The notes: a model not told the origin generated them from the sequence alone. A stretch of 64,000 nt of DNA from Planktothricoides sp. SR001 (GCF_001276715.1 NZ_LIUQ01000022.1:1-64000); one strand, 5' to 3'. Shown: positions 44,819 through 54,873, numbered from the stretch's first letter. A program made the numbers and translations.

Positions 44819-47539
44819 TTAAGAAATACTTTTGGCGGATCTTTGTTGAACTTTTGAAAAGTTTAAAATAATTTTTGTTCCTTTTTCTGATACAATTCTT
44901 AGCTCTCCTTTCAGTTTTCGAGCCAAAGCACGGATTACCTGCCACCCTAATGTTTGAGTATTTTCAACATTAAAACTTCCCGGTAATCCGATGCCATTAT
45001 CTTCAACAACTAACAACATTTTACCAGAATCTAAAAGATAAAGTTCTATTTTAATTTTAGCAGATTGTTTTTCAATAAATGCATATTTAAAAGCATTTGT
45101 TAATAATTCGTTCAGAATCAAGCCGCATTGAATCGCCGTGTCAAGATTAATAAAAATTGTCTCTGGGTGAGACTGAATCTGCAAATTTTTTGAACTATAG
45201 CCGTAAGAAATACATAAATTTAGAGAAATTTCTCGGATATATTCACTAAAATTTAAATTTCCCAGGTCATTAGACTGGTAAAGAATTTCGTGAACCAGAG
45301 ACATGGAACGAATGCGTGCCTGACTTTCTTTGAACATGGCAATCATTTGTGCATCCCGACTAAACTGAGACTGGAGTTCTAGCAAAGAGCAAACAATTTG
45401 TAAGTTATTTTTGACTCGATGGTGAATTTCTTTCAGTAGCACTTCTTTTTCTTCTAAAGATGCTTGAATTTGCGCTGCTACTTTTTTTTGCTCCGTAATA
45501 TCCCGACCGACAGCATAGACTAAACCTTCTTCGGGAAAGGGAACCGTACTCCAAGCGATCCATTTACAAGATCCATCTTTACATAAATAACGATTTTCAA
45601 AGTAAGCGCTGCTAATTCCTTGTTTTAATTTTTCAAATTCAGCCAATTTCGCAGCCCGATCGTCGGGATGAAAAAATTCAACAAAAGGTTTGGCTAAAAG
45701 CTCTTCAATGCTGTAGCCTAGGGTAGTCGTCCAAGCGGGATTGAGCCGCTTAAAATAGCCATCAAAACTGGCAATACATAGCAAATCTAAAGATAAACTA
45801 AAAAACCGATCGCGTTCGGCTTCCGCTTGCACGCGATCGCTAATATCTCGTCCGACTCCTTGGAATTCCAGCAGGTCTCCCTCTGGACTGAAAAAACCGC
45901 GAATATTCCACTGTTGCCAACAAACTTTACCGTTCGGGTGATTCAGGGAATATTCCAGAGTTTTAATCGGATTTTCGGGGGTAATTTCCGCTAAACTTTG
46001 TTGATGAAGTTGCAGTTCGGCATCGGGAAGTAAAGAAAAATAACTGGTGCCGATTAGTTCATTATAAGACTGATGAAAATAATTGGCATAAGCATCATTC
46101 ACAAATATTAAGGTGCCATCGAGGAAAAAGCGACAGACCAGTTCTGTTTGGTCTTCCACGATCGCCCGATAACGACTTTCGCTATATTCCAGGGCAAATT
46201 CCGCTTTGCGGCGATCGCTAATATCTTGGACGACTTGAATAAAATATTTCGGTTGCCCAGAAACGTCCCGGACGATAGACACCGTAATATTTGTCCAAAC
46301 CACCTGACGATTTCGATGGAGATAACGTTGCTCAAACGAGTAAGTAGAAATCTCTCCCCTGACCATTGCCTTGATTTGATGTTTTCCTTTTTCTACATCT
46401 TCATTATAAACAAACTTTAAGAAACTTTGCCCTAACAATTGCTCCTCGGAATAGCCTAAAATTTCGCATAACTTTTGGTTAACCTGCAAATATTGTCCAT
46501 TTAAACTAACTTGGGCAATGCCAATAGCGGCTTGGTTAAAAATGCTGCGAAATCGTTGATCGCTTTCAGACAAAGCTTCTTCAATCGCTTTGCGATCGGT
46601 AATATCCGTATTACTTCCAATCAGGCGATCGGGCAAAAGTTTGTCCCGCTTAATCGCGCTGCCCCTCGATAAAAACCAACGAATTGTGCCATTTTTGTGA
46701 AACATTCGATATTCCACTTCAAACTGGTCAGTTTCACCCAAGCCATAGTCAGATAAAGCACCATAGAGGCGATCGACATCTTCCGGATGAATTTTTGCTT
46801 GCCAATCATCCCAATTATTGCCGATTTCCTCATCCCGATAACCCAGCAAAGACTTTAATATCGGATCCATGTAAATTATATTTTCCTTTAAGTCCCAATC
46901 CCACAAACCTACTCGATCTTTATAACTACTCAGATTGAATTGCTCTGCTTGAATATCCAAAGCAATTTGAGCTTTTTGTAGTTCAAAAATTGTTTCCCAT
47001 AGTTGTTCATTAGCAAGGCGCAATGCATAAGTACGGTCAGAGAGAGCCTTTTCTAAATCTTGGTTATTTTGTTGGATTTTTTTAATTGCTTGCTGTTGTT
47101 CTGTAATATTAGATATGAAGGCAATCACATAGTCTTTGCCACCGGTGTTGAGTGCTGAAGGATGTTCAGTTGTATTCAAATTCACCCATTCTGACAATTC
47201 ACTGCCCATACCGGGAATTAATCTCACTTCATAGTTTTGTGGTGTGGGGTCAAAACCATGTAATCTATTTAAAGAATATCGCAGTATTCTTAATTGCTGA
47301 TTTTGACTCATCAGGAATATCTCTTTTAAAAGTTCTTGCCAAATGCTTTCGGGAAATAAATGCGAAATCGATAACCCCAAAAAATCCCTGGGTGATATGG
47401 GCAGATCCGCCTCATTTTCTAGATAACAGCCAATAATTTTGCCATCCAGGTTGAGTTGGAAGCAGAGATTGGAAATTTGGGAAAAAAGTTTTTGCGCGAT
47501 CGCTTTCTTCGCTGAGATTTCTGACTGTTGTTTGATCAT
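44819..47539 (-). CDS. Multi-PAS sensor histidine kinase (HisKA_2 type)
   Basis: A 906-residue soluble sensor with about five PAS/PAC units (for example NIIYMDPILKSLLGYRDEE, GQYLQVNQKLCEILGYSEE, GYFKRLNPAWTTTLGYS). The C-terminal histidine kinase is of the HisKA_2/HWE-like kind, with phospho-acceptor in LLKEIHHRVKNNLQI and a HATPase domain with NELLTNAFKYAF and EDNGIGLPG. Phytochrome-like Cys/His chromophore motifs are not seen. It is the first gene of a two-gene operon with the receiver-kinase hybrid. The signal (redox, light or small molecule) is not clear from the sequence. Confidence 0.92.
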   Translation of the reverse strand: MIKQQSEISAKKAIAQKLFSQISNLCFQLNLDGKIIGCYLENEADLPISPRDFLGLSISHLFPESIWQELLKEIFLMSQNQQLRILRYSLNRLHGFDPTPQNYEVRLIPGMGSELSEWVNLNTTEHPSALNTGGKDYVIAFISNITEQQQAIKKIQQNNQDLEKALSDRTYALRLANEQLWETIFELQKAQIALDIQAEQFNLSSYKDRVGLWDWDLKENIIYMDPILKSLLGYRDEEIGNNWDDWQAKIHPEDVDRLYGALSDYGLGETDQFEVEYRMFHKNGTIRWFLSRGSAIKRDKLLPDRLIGSNTDITDRKAIEEALSESDQRFRSIFNQAAIGIAQVSLNGQYLQVNQKLCEILGYSEEQLLGQSFLKFVYNEDVEKGKHQIKAMVRGEISTYSFEQRYLHRNRQVVWTNITVSIVRDVSGQPKYFIQVVQDISDRRKAEFALEYSESRYRAIVEDQTELVCRFFLDGTLIFVNDAYANYFHQSYNELIGTSYFSLLPDAELQLHQQSLAEITPENPIKTLEYSLNHPNGKVCWQQWNIRGFFSPEGDLLEFQGVGRDISDRVQAEAERDRFFSLSLDLLCIASFDGYFKRLNPAWTTTLGYSIEELLAKPFVEFFHPDDRAAKLAEFEKLKQGISSAYFENRYLCKDGSCKWIAWSTVPFPEEGLVYAVGRDITEQKKVAAQIQASLEEKEVLLKEIHHRVKNNLQIVCSLLELQSQFSRDAQMIAMFKESQARIRSMSLVHEILYQSNDLGNLNFSEYIREISLNLCISYGYSSKNLQIQSHPETIFINLDTAIQCGLILNELLTNAFKYAFIEKQSAKIKIELYLLDSGKMLLVVEDNGIGLPGSFNVENTQTLGWQVIRALARKLKGELRIVSEKGTKIILNFSKVQQRSAKSIS

Positions 47540-48563
47540 GTCTGAACCTGTTTATGGGTTGTTTTGGGTGATCGCTGTTTTTTGGACTAACCGTGTGAAT
47601 AACCGTGTGAATATTTTCTGCAATTGAATGCTGAACCTTAGTCAAAGCCAAGATTTTTTAATTTGATTGGTTATGCTTCCGTAAGTGGTTGATATAACCA
47701 TCCAGCCAATCCAGATTTTTCCGGGAAGGTTTAAGCGATCGCCTGAGAATTGCTTGCTTGAATTATTAGTTTAGATTATACTTAATTTTTTTCTGAGCAA
47801 ATTTTATTGAATAGCGGTAGTTATTTTCTGTGAATCCTTGTTTTTACAAGAGTGCGGCAATTTTCCCAACGGCACTGATCTGACTTGGGTTGTTTGTACT
47901 CTAATAGCCTCGAAACTTAAGCTCGAAACTTAAGCTCGAAACTGTTGATAATTGGCTAATTTCACTCAGCTTAACCTAATTTTAAGCATAACGAGTTAGA
48001 TTAACGGGTAGACTGATCGCCATTTTCTAGCATCTTAGCAAATTTGAAGCAGATGACTTAACTGCCTGAGATCGACAACGACTTTCACAGACCCATGACC
48101 AGTTCCAGGGATCCACTGATATTCTTACTCATATTGGTAAAAAGACTCTCTTAAGGAAAAACGATCGCGCTACGGGCGCCGGGAGGTGGCTTTTATTCTT
48201 GATCGCGGCTAAATTGCTCCGGGCGACATTATGACCGTGACCGCATCAGGTTTCTGGTCTAGCTATTAATTAACCAGAGAATGTTTGATATTTGATTGAA
48301 TCTATAAATTAATCAATAAATTCCAGGAGTAAAAATGATTTTTTTTATTTATTCTGCCAATAATATGGTATAATAAAGAGGCTGACAATAGATTATTTCG
48401 GTAAAAATAGCGGTTATTTATAGATTGCCCCAGGGTCATAAATTAGGGAAATTTTAACAAACAATCTAGGGGTTCAGGTGAAAATACTAGATCATCGGTA
48501 AAGCCAGCCTAATTAAAACGGTGTATATCGGTCAAATCATGTAAATATTAAACCATTCGCTTA
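47540..48563. other. 1-kb intergenic region, no gene recognised
   Basis: No frame here looks coding. A 14-bp unit, TCGAAACTTAAGC, is repeated about three times near 47917-47952. The segment around 48090-48260 is less AT-rich and could be a decayed gene or an RNA, but no family was recognised. From 48290 onward it is AT-rich, leading to the CHAD gene. Confidence 0.5.
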
Positions 48564-49658
48564 ATGAATATGAAAAACGTCACCCAAAACAACGCAAAAA
48601 CATTAGGAGACTGGGCTTATTTAGCCATTGAAAAACATTTTTACAAAACCATCAAATATGAAAACGATGTCCTTAAAGACCAAGATCCAGAAAATTTGCA
48701 TCAAATGCGTGTGGGAATGCGCCGTTTGCGTTCCGCTGCCACCGGGTTTGCCCCAGCTTTAGAATTGCCAAAACCGGCTCAAGAAAAAAAGATTGGTCAA
48801 ATTGCCCGAACTTTAGGAGAACTGAGAGACCTGGATGTGCTGATGGCAGCATTAACCGACCAATATGCACCCATATCGCCGAAAAAAGAACGCGCCACCC
48901 TTGAGGCGGCTTTGACAACTTTGGCAAAACATCGTAGTACCATCTTTAAAAAAATCAAGAAAACCCTAAAAAGCGATCGCTATTTTCACTTTAAAGAAAG
49001 CTTAAACCAGTGGTTGAAAGAACCCACATATAAACCAATGGCGGTAATGGATATATATCATGTGTTGCCAGATTTACTCTTACCAGAAGTGAATCGGTTT
49101 TTCTTGCAACCAGGTTGGATGGTGGGAGCAACGGTGACTCCTGGAGACGGTGGTTTTCATGTAGAACTCGATCAGCAAAAAGTCGAACAAGCGTTAACCG
49201 CTGAAGGCAGAAATCTGCATAATTTACGCAAGCAAGCGAAACGAGTTCGCTACCAAATGAGCCTATTTACGGAGTTTTACGATCCAGATTATCAGGCATA
49301 TTTGGCAGATATGAAAATGATTCAAGATACTTTGGGATATATTCAAGATACGGAAGTTTTAGGGGCAACTTTGACCAATGTGTTAGGAGAAAAATTTGAC
49401 CTGGTTCTGCCCAGTTTAGCGGCACAATTGGCCGCTACTCGTTATCAGTTATGGCAAGATTGGGCACCGTTGCGCGATCGCTATCTTCAGCCGGAAACTC
49501 GTCAAGGATTTCGGCTAACTTTGCTTCATCCTAACTCAGCGATCGCCAACCATCAGCAGAATCATACTGCTGTCGAAAATACGACCCCAGAGGAATCTCT
49601 GGAAGGCAAAACAGAGAATGCCGATGAAAGCGATCGCCCATCGGAAACCCCCGATTAA
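48564..49658 (+). CDS. CHAD domain protein
   Basis: A 364-residue helical protein. The CHAD motif is clear: HQMRVGMRRLRSA near the N-terminus and HNLRKQAKRVRYQMSLF near residue 220, with regularly spaced His, Arg and Lys. These basic helices bind polyphosphate in characterised members. A polar, low-complexity C-terminal tail of about 50 residues follows. It probably associates with polyphosphate granules; no CYTH domain is fused. The Crp-like gene follows 148 bp later on the same strand, with a hairpin between. Confidence 0.87.
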   Translation: MNMKNVTQNNAKTLGDWAYLAIEKHFYKTIKYENDVLKDQDPENLHQMRVGMRRLRSAATGFAPALELPKPAQEKKIGQIARTLGELRDLDVLMAALTDQYAPISPKKERATLEAALTTLAKHRSTIFKKIKKTLKSDRYFHFKESLNQWLKEPTYKPMAVMDIYHVLPDLLLPEVNRFFLQPGWMVGATVTPGDGGFHVELDQQKVEQALTAEGRNLHNLRKQAKRVRYQMSLFTEFYDPDYQAYLADMKMIQDTLGYIQDTEVLGATLTNVLGEKFDLVLPSLAAQLAATRYQLWQDWAPLRDRYLQPETRQGFRLTLLHPNSAIANHQQNHTAVENTTPEESLEGKTENADESDRPSETPD

Positions 49659-49711
49659 AAATAGCCCCAGGAAAATTAATTGGTAATTTCCGAAAAATTG
49701 CTCAATTTTAG

Positions 49712-49739
49712 CCCAAGGGTAATCGAAAGATTACCTGGG
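49712..49739. promoter_or_regulatory. Hairpin/dyad in the leader of the Crp-like gene
   Basis: GGTAATC at 49718-49724 pairs with GATTACC at 49729-49735 around GAAA, extended by CCCA and TGGG with a two-base bulge. There is no T-run, so an operator or leader structure is more likely than a terminator. The dyad GTA-N10-TAC resembles NtcA sites (GTA-N8-TAC) but has the wrong spacing. Confidence 0.45.
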
Positions 49740-49805
49740 CTTTACCTTGGGCGGTTAGATATAAGTCAAGTTTGCTTGACCTTATCTAGATCGACAACCA
49801 AAACT

Positions 49806-50465
49806 ATGACTCCTAGTTTAACCACACTGATCCCTCACACTCACTTGAATCGTGAAGAACGCCGATTACATTTTTATGCAAAAGGCGAAAATATTCCCAC
49901 CGGATCTCAAGGAGTTTGGCGCGTTTGTCAGGGAATTGTACAATTAAGTACCTTGTATCCCAATGGGGAAGAAGGTTTGCTAGGGTGGGTCGGTTCTGGG
50001 ATGTGTTTTAGTCTCTGGTTAACGAGTTTGGAGACTTATCAAGCCAAAGCTCTCTCCGATGTTTATTTAATCTGGTATTCTATCGGGGAAATTGAAAATT
50101 CGCCTACTTTGGCCAAAGAAATATTGCCTCAGTTGACCCGAAGACTCCGACAAGTAGAAGGAATGTTGGCGATCGCGGGATACCGAAGAGTCGAAGAACG
50201 TTTGCGGCAACTTTTATTATTATTGCAGCAAGAAATCGGCCAAAATGTTGCCGAAGGGACTCGGATAATTGTGCGTTTAACCCATCAAGATATTGCCAAC
50301 GCGATTAACACCAGTCGCGTCACCGTCACCCGACTTTTGGGACAATTCAAGAAAAAAGGTGTGATTAGTTTTGACAGTCAACGTCATCTGATTATTCGAC
50401 ATGGAAAGTTAAGCCTTTGTATCCCATCTTCTGATTTTGACCCATTCCAATCCAATGCGAGTTAA
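49806..50465 (+). CDS. Crp/Fnr-family regulator, NtcA-like
   Basis: A 219-residue regulator from the ATG at 49806 (MTPSLTTLIPHTHLNREERR). The frame can be read from a TTG at 49680, but that part crosses the upstream hairpin and has no family similarity. An N-terminal cyclic-nucleotide-fold domain is followed by a winged helix with LTHQDIANAINTSRVTVTRL, close to the recognition helix of NtcA. This suggests binding to an NtcA-like sequence. It is shorter at the N-terminus than NtcA, so it is more likely a paralogue than NtcA itself. Confidence 0.85.
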   Translation: MTPSLTTLIPHTHLNREERRLHFYAKGENIPTGSQGVWRVCQGIVQLSTLYPNGEEGLLGWVGSGMCFSLWLTSLETYQAKALSDVYLIWYSIGEIENSPTLAKEILPQLTRRLRQVEGMLAIAGYRRVEERLRQLLLLLQQEIGQNVAEGTRIIVRLTHQDIANAINTSRVTVTRLLGQFKKKGVISFDSQRHLIIRHGKLSLCIPSSDFDPFQSNAS

Positions 50466-50609
50466 GTCAACCATTATTTGTCAGCGATCGGCGGGTCAGG
50501 AATAGGCTTTTATTTACTTGTAGGAAATATACCAATGTCGGGGCAATTTACAGCAATTTTCTCCGCGAGTAAACCACAAATACCTGTAGGGGCGTGATCT
50601 TTCCGGCAG

Positions 50610-50639
50610 TGTAGGGGCGAATGGCCATTCGCCCCTACA
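50610..50639. repeat. 30-bp perfect palindrome (TAGGGGCGAATGG family)
   Basis: TGTAGGGGCGAATGG is followed directly by its reverse complement. A partial copy (CTGTAGGGGCG) precedes it near 50584. The family also appears at 60447-60474, at 60481-60510 (diverged) and inside the HdrB-like gene at 61758-61787. Confidence 0.85.
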
Positions 50640-50759
50640 ATACTGAAAATATTAAATTAAATACCGCTTGGACTTCGCCCTAGGGTGGTTTAGTAATCTG
50701 AAAACCGCTGTAATAATTGCCCCGATCGCCCATACGGGAAAAACTAATTAAAAAACTAA

Positions 50760-51929
50760 TTAATTCCTCACAGCGGGCTGTTGTTGGGTAATACAATGAA
50801 ACGCACCGCCCCCGGTTAAAATTGCTTTGGCAGAGAGTCCAATTGTATGACGAGTGGGGAAATATTCCGCAATTAATTGAACAGCTTTGCGATCATGGGG
50901 AGAACCGTAAATCGGCACAATTACCGTAGTATTGCTAATGTAAAAATTCAGATAGCTGGCGGGCATAATTTCCCCGTATCTGTTCAAAATTTTCCCAGGA
51001 GAAGGAATCCGGTGTACCACTAAAGACCGTTCTTTGGCATCGGTAAAACTGGCTAAATCTTTGGCAATTTCTTCCAGCACATCTCGGTTAGGATCGTCCG
51101 GATCAACTGCCTGCATACAAAGCACCACCCCAGGGGCGACAAATCGAGCAATGGTGTCAATATGTCCGTCGGTATGATCGTTAAGTAACCCTTGATTTAA
51201 CCAGAGAACTTTGCTAACTCCAAAAGCGGATTCTAAGGTGGTTTCTATCTCCTCTTGACTCACCCCCGGATTCCGATTTTCGTTCAGTAAACATTGTCGA
51301 GTGGTTAAACAAGTGCCTTGACCATCTACTTCGATCGCCCCTCCTTCCAAGTAAATAGGAAAATACATTTCGGGGAAATTTAACTCTTCGATAATATTGC
51401 GGGCAACTCCATCATCTCCCTGCATAATATATTTGCCACCCCAGCCATTAAAATTAAACCGTAAAGCGGCTAATTTTTTTTGCTTAGTTTTGACAAAAAT
51501 TGGGGCAATATCCCGCAGCCAAATATCCCCAAATGGCATCAGATGTAATTTGGCGTTAATTCCTTTTAAGGCTTTTTCGGCGGTATTTTTCACCGCTTCA
51601 TTCAAGACCAGAATTTCTAATCGTTCACTTTGGTAATTGTTTTGCATGGTCGCGGGATAAAAAATCAGATTTTTCTGTTCAACAGGTTGACCAGCGATCG
51701 CACAACATAAATTGATAAATTCCTGTTGCGCTGGTTCCAAATCATTAAGCCATTCTTTTTCGTGACTTGGCCATGCCAACCAACAAGCATCATGGCGTTC
51801 CCATTCCGCCGGTTGATGCCAATGATTTCCTGTTAATTTTTCACTGATTTGATGGTTTGGGGTAGTCAATGATTTCCTCCTTTTTTGAGCGATCAATAAT
51901 CCGTAATAACGTAATAAATAGAGAAGCAA
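50760..51929 (-). CDS. aguA: Agmatine deiminase
   Basis: A 389-residue enzyme of the PPAD family that converts agmatine to N-carbamoylputrescine in arginine breakdown and putrescine synthesis. Conserved blocks are WERHDACWLAWPS, GDIWLRDIAPIFV, FNGWGGKY, LEGGAIEVDGQGTCLTT, NDHTDGHIDTIARF and the catalytic Cys in GGGAFHCITQQQP. The first 30 or so residues are poorly conserved and include a hydrophobic stretch (LLYLLRYYGLL), so the true start may be an internal non-ATG codon nearer TTPNHQ. No other polyamine gene is adjacent. Confidence 0.93.
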   Translation of the reverse strand: MLLYLLRYYGLLIAQKRRKSLTTPNHQISEKLTGNHWHQPAEWERHDACWLAWPSHEKEWLNDLEPAQQEFINLCCAIAGQPVEQKNLIFYPATMQNNYQSERLEILVLNEAVKNTAEKALKGINAKLHLMPFGDIWLRDIAPIFVKTKQKKLAALRFNFNGWGGKYIMQGDDGVARNIIEELNFPEMYFPIYLEGGAIEVDGQGTCLTTRQCLLNENRNPGVSQEEIETTLESAFGVSKVLWLNQGLLNDHTDGHIDTIARFVAPGVVLCMQAVDPDDPNRDVLEEIAKDLASFTDAKERSLVVHRIPSPGKILNRYGEIMPASYLNFYISNTTVIVPIYGSPHDRKAVQLIAEYFPTRHTIGLSAKAILTGGGAFHCITQQQPAVRN

Positions 51930-52037
51930 CCCGTTAATTGTGCGGATTGCTCTCTGCCGATCTTGGTTTTCCCTAACTAAAAAATTGTTGGGTTCGGGAT
52001 GAGATTGGGGATGAGATTGGGGATGAGATATTTAAGT

Positions 52038-54071
52038 TTACTGCTGCCACTGTTCCACCGCTTTTTGTACTTCAGGATAAACTGCGCTATCTTCAGGGAC
52101 TAAACGTGCAGTTTGAATGGCTAAATTGATTTGTCCATTACGAGCGCGATCGCTGGCAATTTCCCAAATCCGCTGACTCCACCATTCAATCCGCGCCCGA
52201 GATTCAGAGTAAAGGGGTTGTCCTGCTTTGATTTGACGAAGACTGGCGATCGCCTGAACGTAAGAAGACGCATCTCCTAACCTGACACTATTATCCGCTT
52301 GATCCAACAGTTTTTGATAATTATTTTTCAAAGCTAATTGCTCAGTCAAATAACCCTGCAATTCTTGGGCTTGGGCATAAACATCCGAGGCATCATTGGG
52401 AACCATTTTCACAGCGGCGATCGCCTCCGCAAAATTCCCCTTAACTGCCCGCACTTTAGCAATCTCTAAAATCACCTGACTCCAACCCTTAATTTGATCT
52501 TGTGCTTGTGAATAGTTCGGATCGCTGGGACGAATTTGCCGCGCTTGCTGAATAGCGGCCAAAAATGTTGAGGCTTGAGCATTAGAAATCGCCACCATCC
52601 GATTATTATCTGGCTGTTTCACCTCAGTCACCGATGGCGTCAAGTTTACCCCATTTGCCACCAGCGATGTCTCACTCTCACTATCACTCTGTTCGGTGGC
52701 TATTGCCGCCCCTGTTGCCTCGATCTTTCCTGGTGTAGGCTGAGTCGCGGCAGAACCCCCCGATCCAGACGCCTCCGACACTAACTGATTCGCGGGTTCC
52801 GTGGTATTGTTCCCAGACGGAGCCGTTTGGGGGTCTTTTTCGTCCAAATATTGATTCAACTTGGCTAAACCAATTCCCGCCGCCAAAATAATCACCACCC
52901 CCACAACCACCATCGGCAGCCATAATTTGCTTTCATCATCCCAAAGACTCTGTGACTTCTTCCCACGGGGAACCGTATCAGAAGTGCTTGGGGAACTGAC
53001 TATTTCATTCTTGGCTTCCCGCGTGGTTGTTTCGTCTCTTGTTTCTGCTTCTGAGGCTGGTTCTAAGGCTGGTTCTAAGGTTGGTTCTAAGGCTGGTTCT
53101 GAAGCTGCTTCTAAGATTACTTCTGAGATTGCTTCTGAGGTTTGACTGTCTGGTATTTGCGCCTCGGTTTCACGGGTTTCATCGGGTTGACTCGGTTGAT
53201 TGGGGGCGATCGCCTCTGACATATCTGCTGACATCTCTGGGTTAAATGCTTCAACAAAAGGAATTTCTGCCGGTATTTCTGCCGGAATTTCTGCCGGAAT
53301 TTCTGCCGGAATTTCTGCCGGAATTTCTGCCGGAATTTCTGCCGGCAAAACCGCTTGGGCTAACTTCCCTGGCGGATACACCACCCATAAAGGATTTTGT
53401 CGCGGTCGAAAATTTTGTTCACTTAATTGAGGAAGATAATTAGTTAAATACTGTTCTAAACTTTCCAGAGTCTTAGATCCGGTTTGCAATGCATCCAAAA
53501 GAGCTCTAGTAAAAAATCCCAATTTCAAAGCAGCGGTTTCGCGGGAAAATTGGTCAATTTGACAAGAAAGCACCGTGGGAATTTGCAACTCCTTGGCTAA
53601 CTCAATAGTTCGTTGACCCATTCCTTCCCCATTCACACAGCCCGGAGCCCGGTTAACATCCAAAAGCACAAACACTTCTGCCCCGGATTTTTTTAACGTT
53701 TCTAAAAGCGATCGCATCCCATACCCAGTCTCTCGAATATCATTGGGATTGCCATCGATCAGCATTAAATAGTCTTCACCTTCCCAGGTCACACCATAAC
53801 CACTGAAAAAAAACCACAACACATCACCGGGTTGCAACTGATGCCGACAAACATGATCGATGATCCAACCAAGATTCGCTTTCGTGGGATAGGTGGAGCG
53901 ATCGACCAAATTTGGTGAAGTTTCCGTCATTTCTACACATAAATCCGACGAAAAACCCCCCTCCTCAACCAAAAATCGATGTAATTCCTGGGCATCTTGT
54001 TGTGCAAAACTTAAAGGTTGTAAAAATTGATAATGATTAATCCCAATAATTATCCCTGCGTGATGTTTCAT
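52038..54071 (-). CDS. Caspase-fold (peptidase C14) protein with inactive dyad
   Basis: A 677-residue protein. The N-terminal p20-like caspase fold (about 1-225) is recognisable (AGIIIGINHY, GDVLWFFFSGYG, AEVFVLLDVN). The catalytic His is Tyr92 (SGYG instead of SGHG) and the catalytic Cys is Asn140 (LLDVN instead of LLDxC), so it should be a pseudoprotease. A seven-fold AEIP repeat (near residue 245-275) and a Glu/Ala/Pro-rich tract lead to one transmembrane helix (WLPMVVVGVVIILAAGIGLA). The C-terminal helical repeats of about 200 residues may bind partners. Catalytically dead caspase homologues are known in cyanobacteria; the function is unknown. Confidence 0.85.
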   Translation of the reverse strand: MKHHAGIIIGINHYQFLQPLSFAQQDAQELHRFLVEEGGFSSDLCVEMTETSPNLVDRSTYPTKANLGWIIDHVCRHQLQPGDVLWFFFSGYGVTWEGEDYLMLIDGNPNDIRETGYGMRSLLETLKKSGAEVFVLLDVNRAPGCVNGEGMGQRTIELAKELQIPTVLSCQIDQFSRETAALKLGFFTRALLDALQTGSKTLESLEQYLTNYLPQLSEQNFRPRQNPLWVVYPPGKLAQAVLPAEIPAEIPAEIPAEIPAEIPAEIPAEIPFVEAFNPEMSADMSEAIAPNQPSQPDETRETEAQIPDSQTSEAISEVILEAASEPALEPTLEPALEPASEAETRDETTTREAKNEIVSSPSTSDTVPRGKKSQSLWDDESKLWLPMVVVGVVIILAAGIGLAKLNQYLDEKDPQTAPSGNNTTEPANQLVSEASGSGGSAATQPTPGKIEATGAAIATEQSDSESETSLVANGVNLTPSVTEVKQPDNNRMVAISNAQASTFLAAIQQARQIRPSDPNYSQAQDQIKGWSQVILEIAKVRAVKGNFAEAIAAVKMVPNDASDVYAQAQELQGYLTEQLALKNNYQKLLDQADNSVRLGDASSYVQAIASLRQIKAGQPLYSESRARIEWWSQRIWEIASDRARNGQINLAIQTARLVPEDSAVYPEVQKAVEQWQQ
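53260..53345 (-). repeat. 12-bp coding tandem repeat (AEIP)
   Basis: Seven units of GGAATTTCTGCC (+ strand) encode the AEIP repeats of the caspase-fold protein. A second 12-bp repeat set (GCTGGTTCTAAG type) lies at about 53045-53120. Both keep the reading frame. Confidence 0.9.
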
Positions 54072-54297
54072 TGCCCCTCCCTAAACCAGACGGATGTGTT
54101 TTCCAAAGATAATCACACATAATATAAACTGATTGGGGACAGTCGAGGATTTTTATCATTATTTATCATAAGTCATAAGTTACTTGTGATTTGGAGGGCG
54201 GGCAAAATCTTGTCCGCCCTCCAAACCTGTTGGTTACACTGATTGATGATTAATACTTCCCAAATTCCAGGAATCACCAATCACTCATCAACATAAA

Positions 54298-54858
54298 CTA
54301 CCACAGAGCCCGAACTGGCTGAGGCGCGGGAGCCGGTCGCGCTGGCTCCACTCTCACAGGTTCGCGCATGGGAATCGGCGTCGTAGCGGGGGCAGTCTGG
54401 ACGGGCTGAGTTCGCATCTGCTCCATTCGCATTTGTTCTAGCTCCCGTGCGGCGGCTTCACGACGTGCTGCCTCTTCCTGTTCCAAACGGCGGAAAGTCT
54501 CAGCGATGCGATCGCGCAAGCCTCCATCATCACCCATCGCTTCCATGTTTTCCACAGGAACCGTCACCGTCCCATCTTCACAAACCACCAACTCATTCCC
54601 TAGGGCCACTCCCAGCAATGCTTGTTGGGTACGGGGAACATTCAGCAGTCTTCTTTCCCCATTGGGCATTTTGATCGCCACCCGGTCATTATTAATCCGA
54701 ACCACGTTCCCTCGGTAGGCTTCTGAGCAATTTGCTCGATTCATCGGCGGTCTTTGAGCCAACTGCATTTCTTGAGCCATGCTCGCAGGGGAGCCGATCG
54801 CGCAGAGCAGCAGAAACAAACTGCTTCCCGTAAAAACTTTCAGTGTTCCAAACCGCAT
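54298..54858 (-). CDS. Exported protein of unknown function
   Basis: A 186-residue protein starting MRFGTLKVFTGSSLF. GAGG five bases upstream supports this start over the in-frame ATG at 54873. The signal peptide should be cleaved after SMA (SPASMAQEM). A small beta-rich domain with two Cys (NCSEAYRGNVVRI and LVVCEDG) follows, then a charged helix (RIAETFRRLEQEEAARREAA) and a Pro/Ala/Val-rich tail. No family was recognised. It is monocistronic, between the caspase-fold and L,D-transpeptidase genes. Confidence 0.72.
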   Translation of the reverse strand: MRFGTLKVFTGSSLFLLLCAIGSPASMAQEMQLAQRPPMNRANCSEAYRGNVVRINNDRVAIKMPNGERRLLNVPRTQQALLGVALGNELVVCEDGTVTVPVENMEAMGDDGGLRDRIAETFRRLEQEEAARREAAARELEQMRMEQMRTQPVQTAPATTPIPMREPVRVEPARPAPAPQPVRALW

Positions 54859-54873
54859 ATTTACCTCACACAT

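Noticed and set aside
49712-49739. NtcA binding site
   Set aside because: The GTA and TAC ends are separated by ten bases rather than eight, and no -10 box lies at the usual distance.
49680-49805. 42-residue N-terminal extension of the Crp-like regulator
   Set aside because: It starts at a TTG, crosses a hairpin and shows no family similarity; the ATG at 49806 is preferred.
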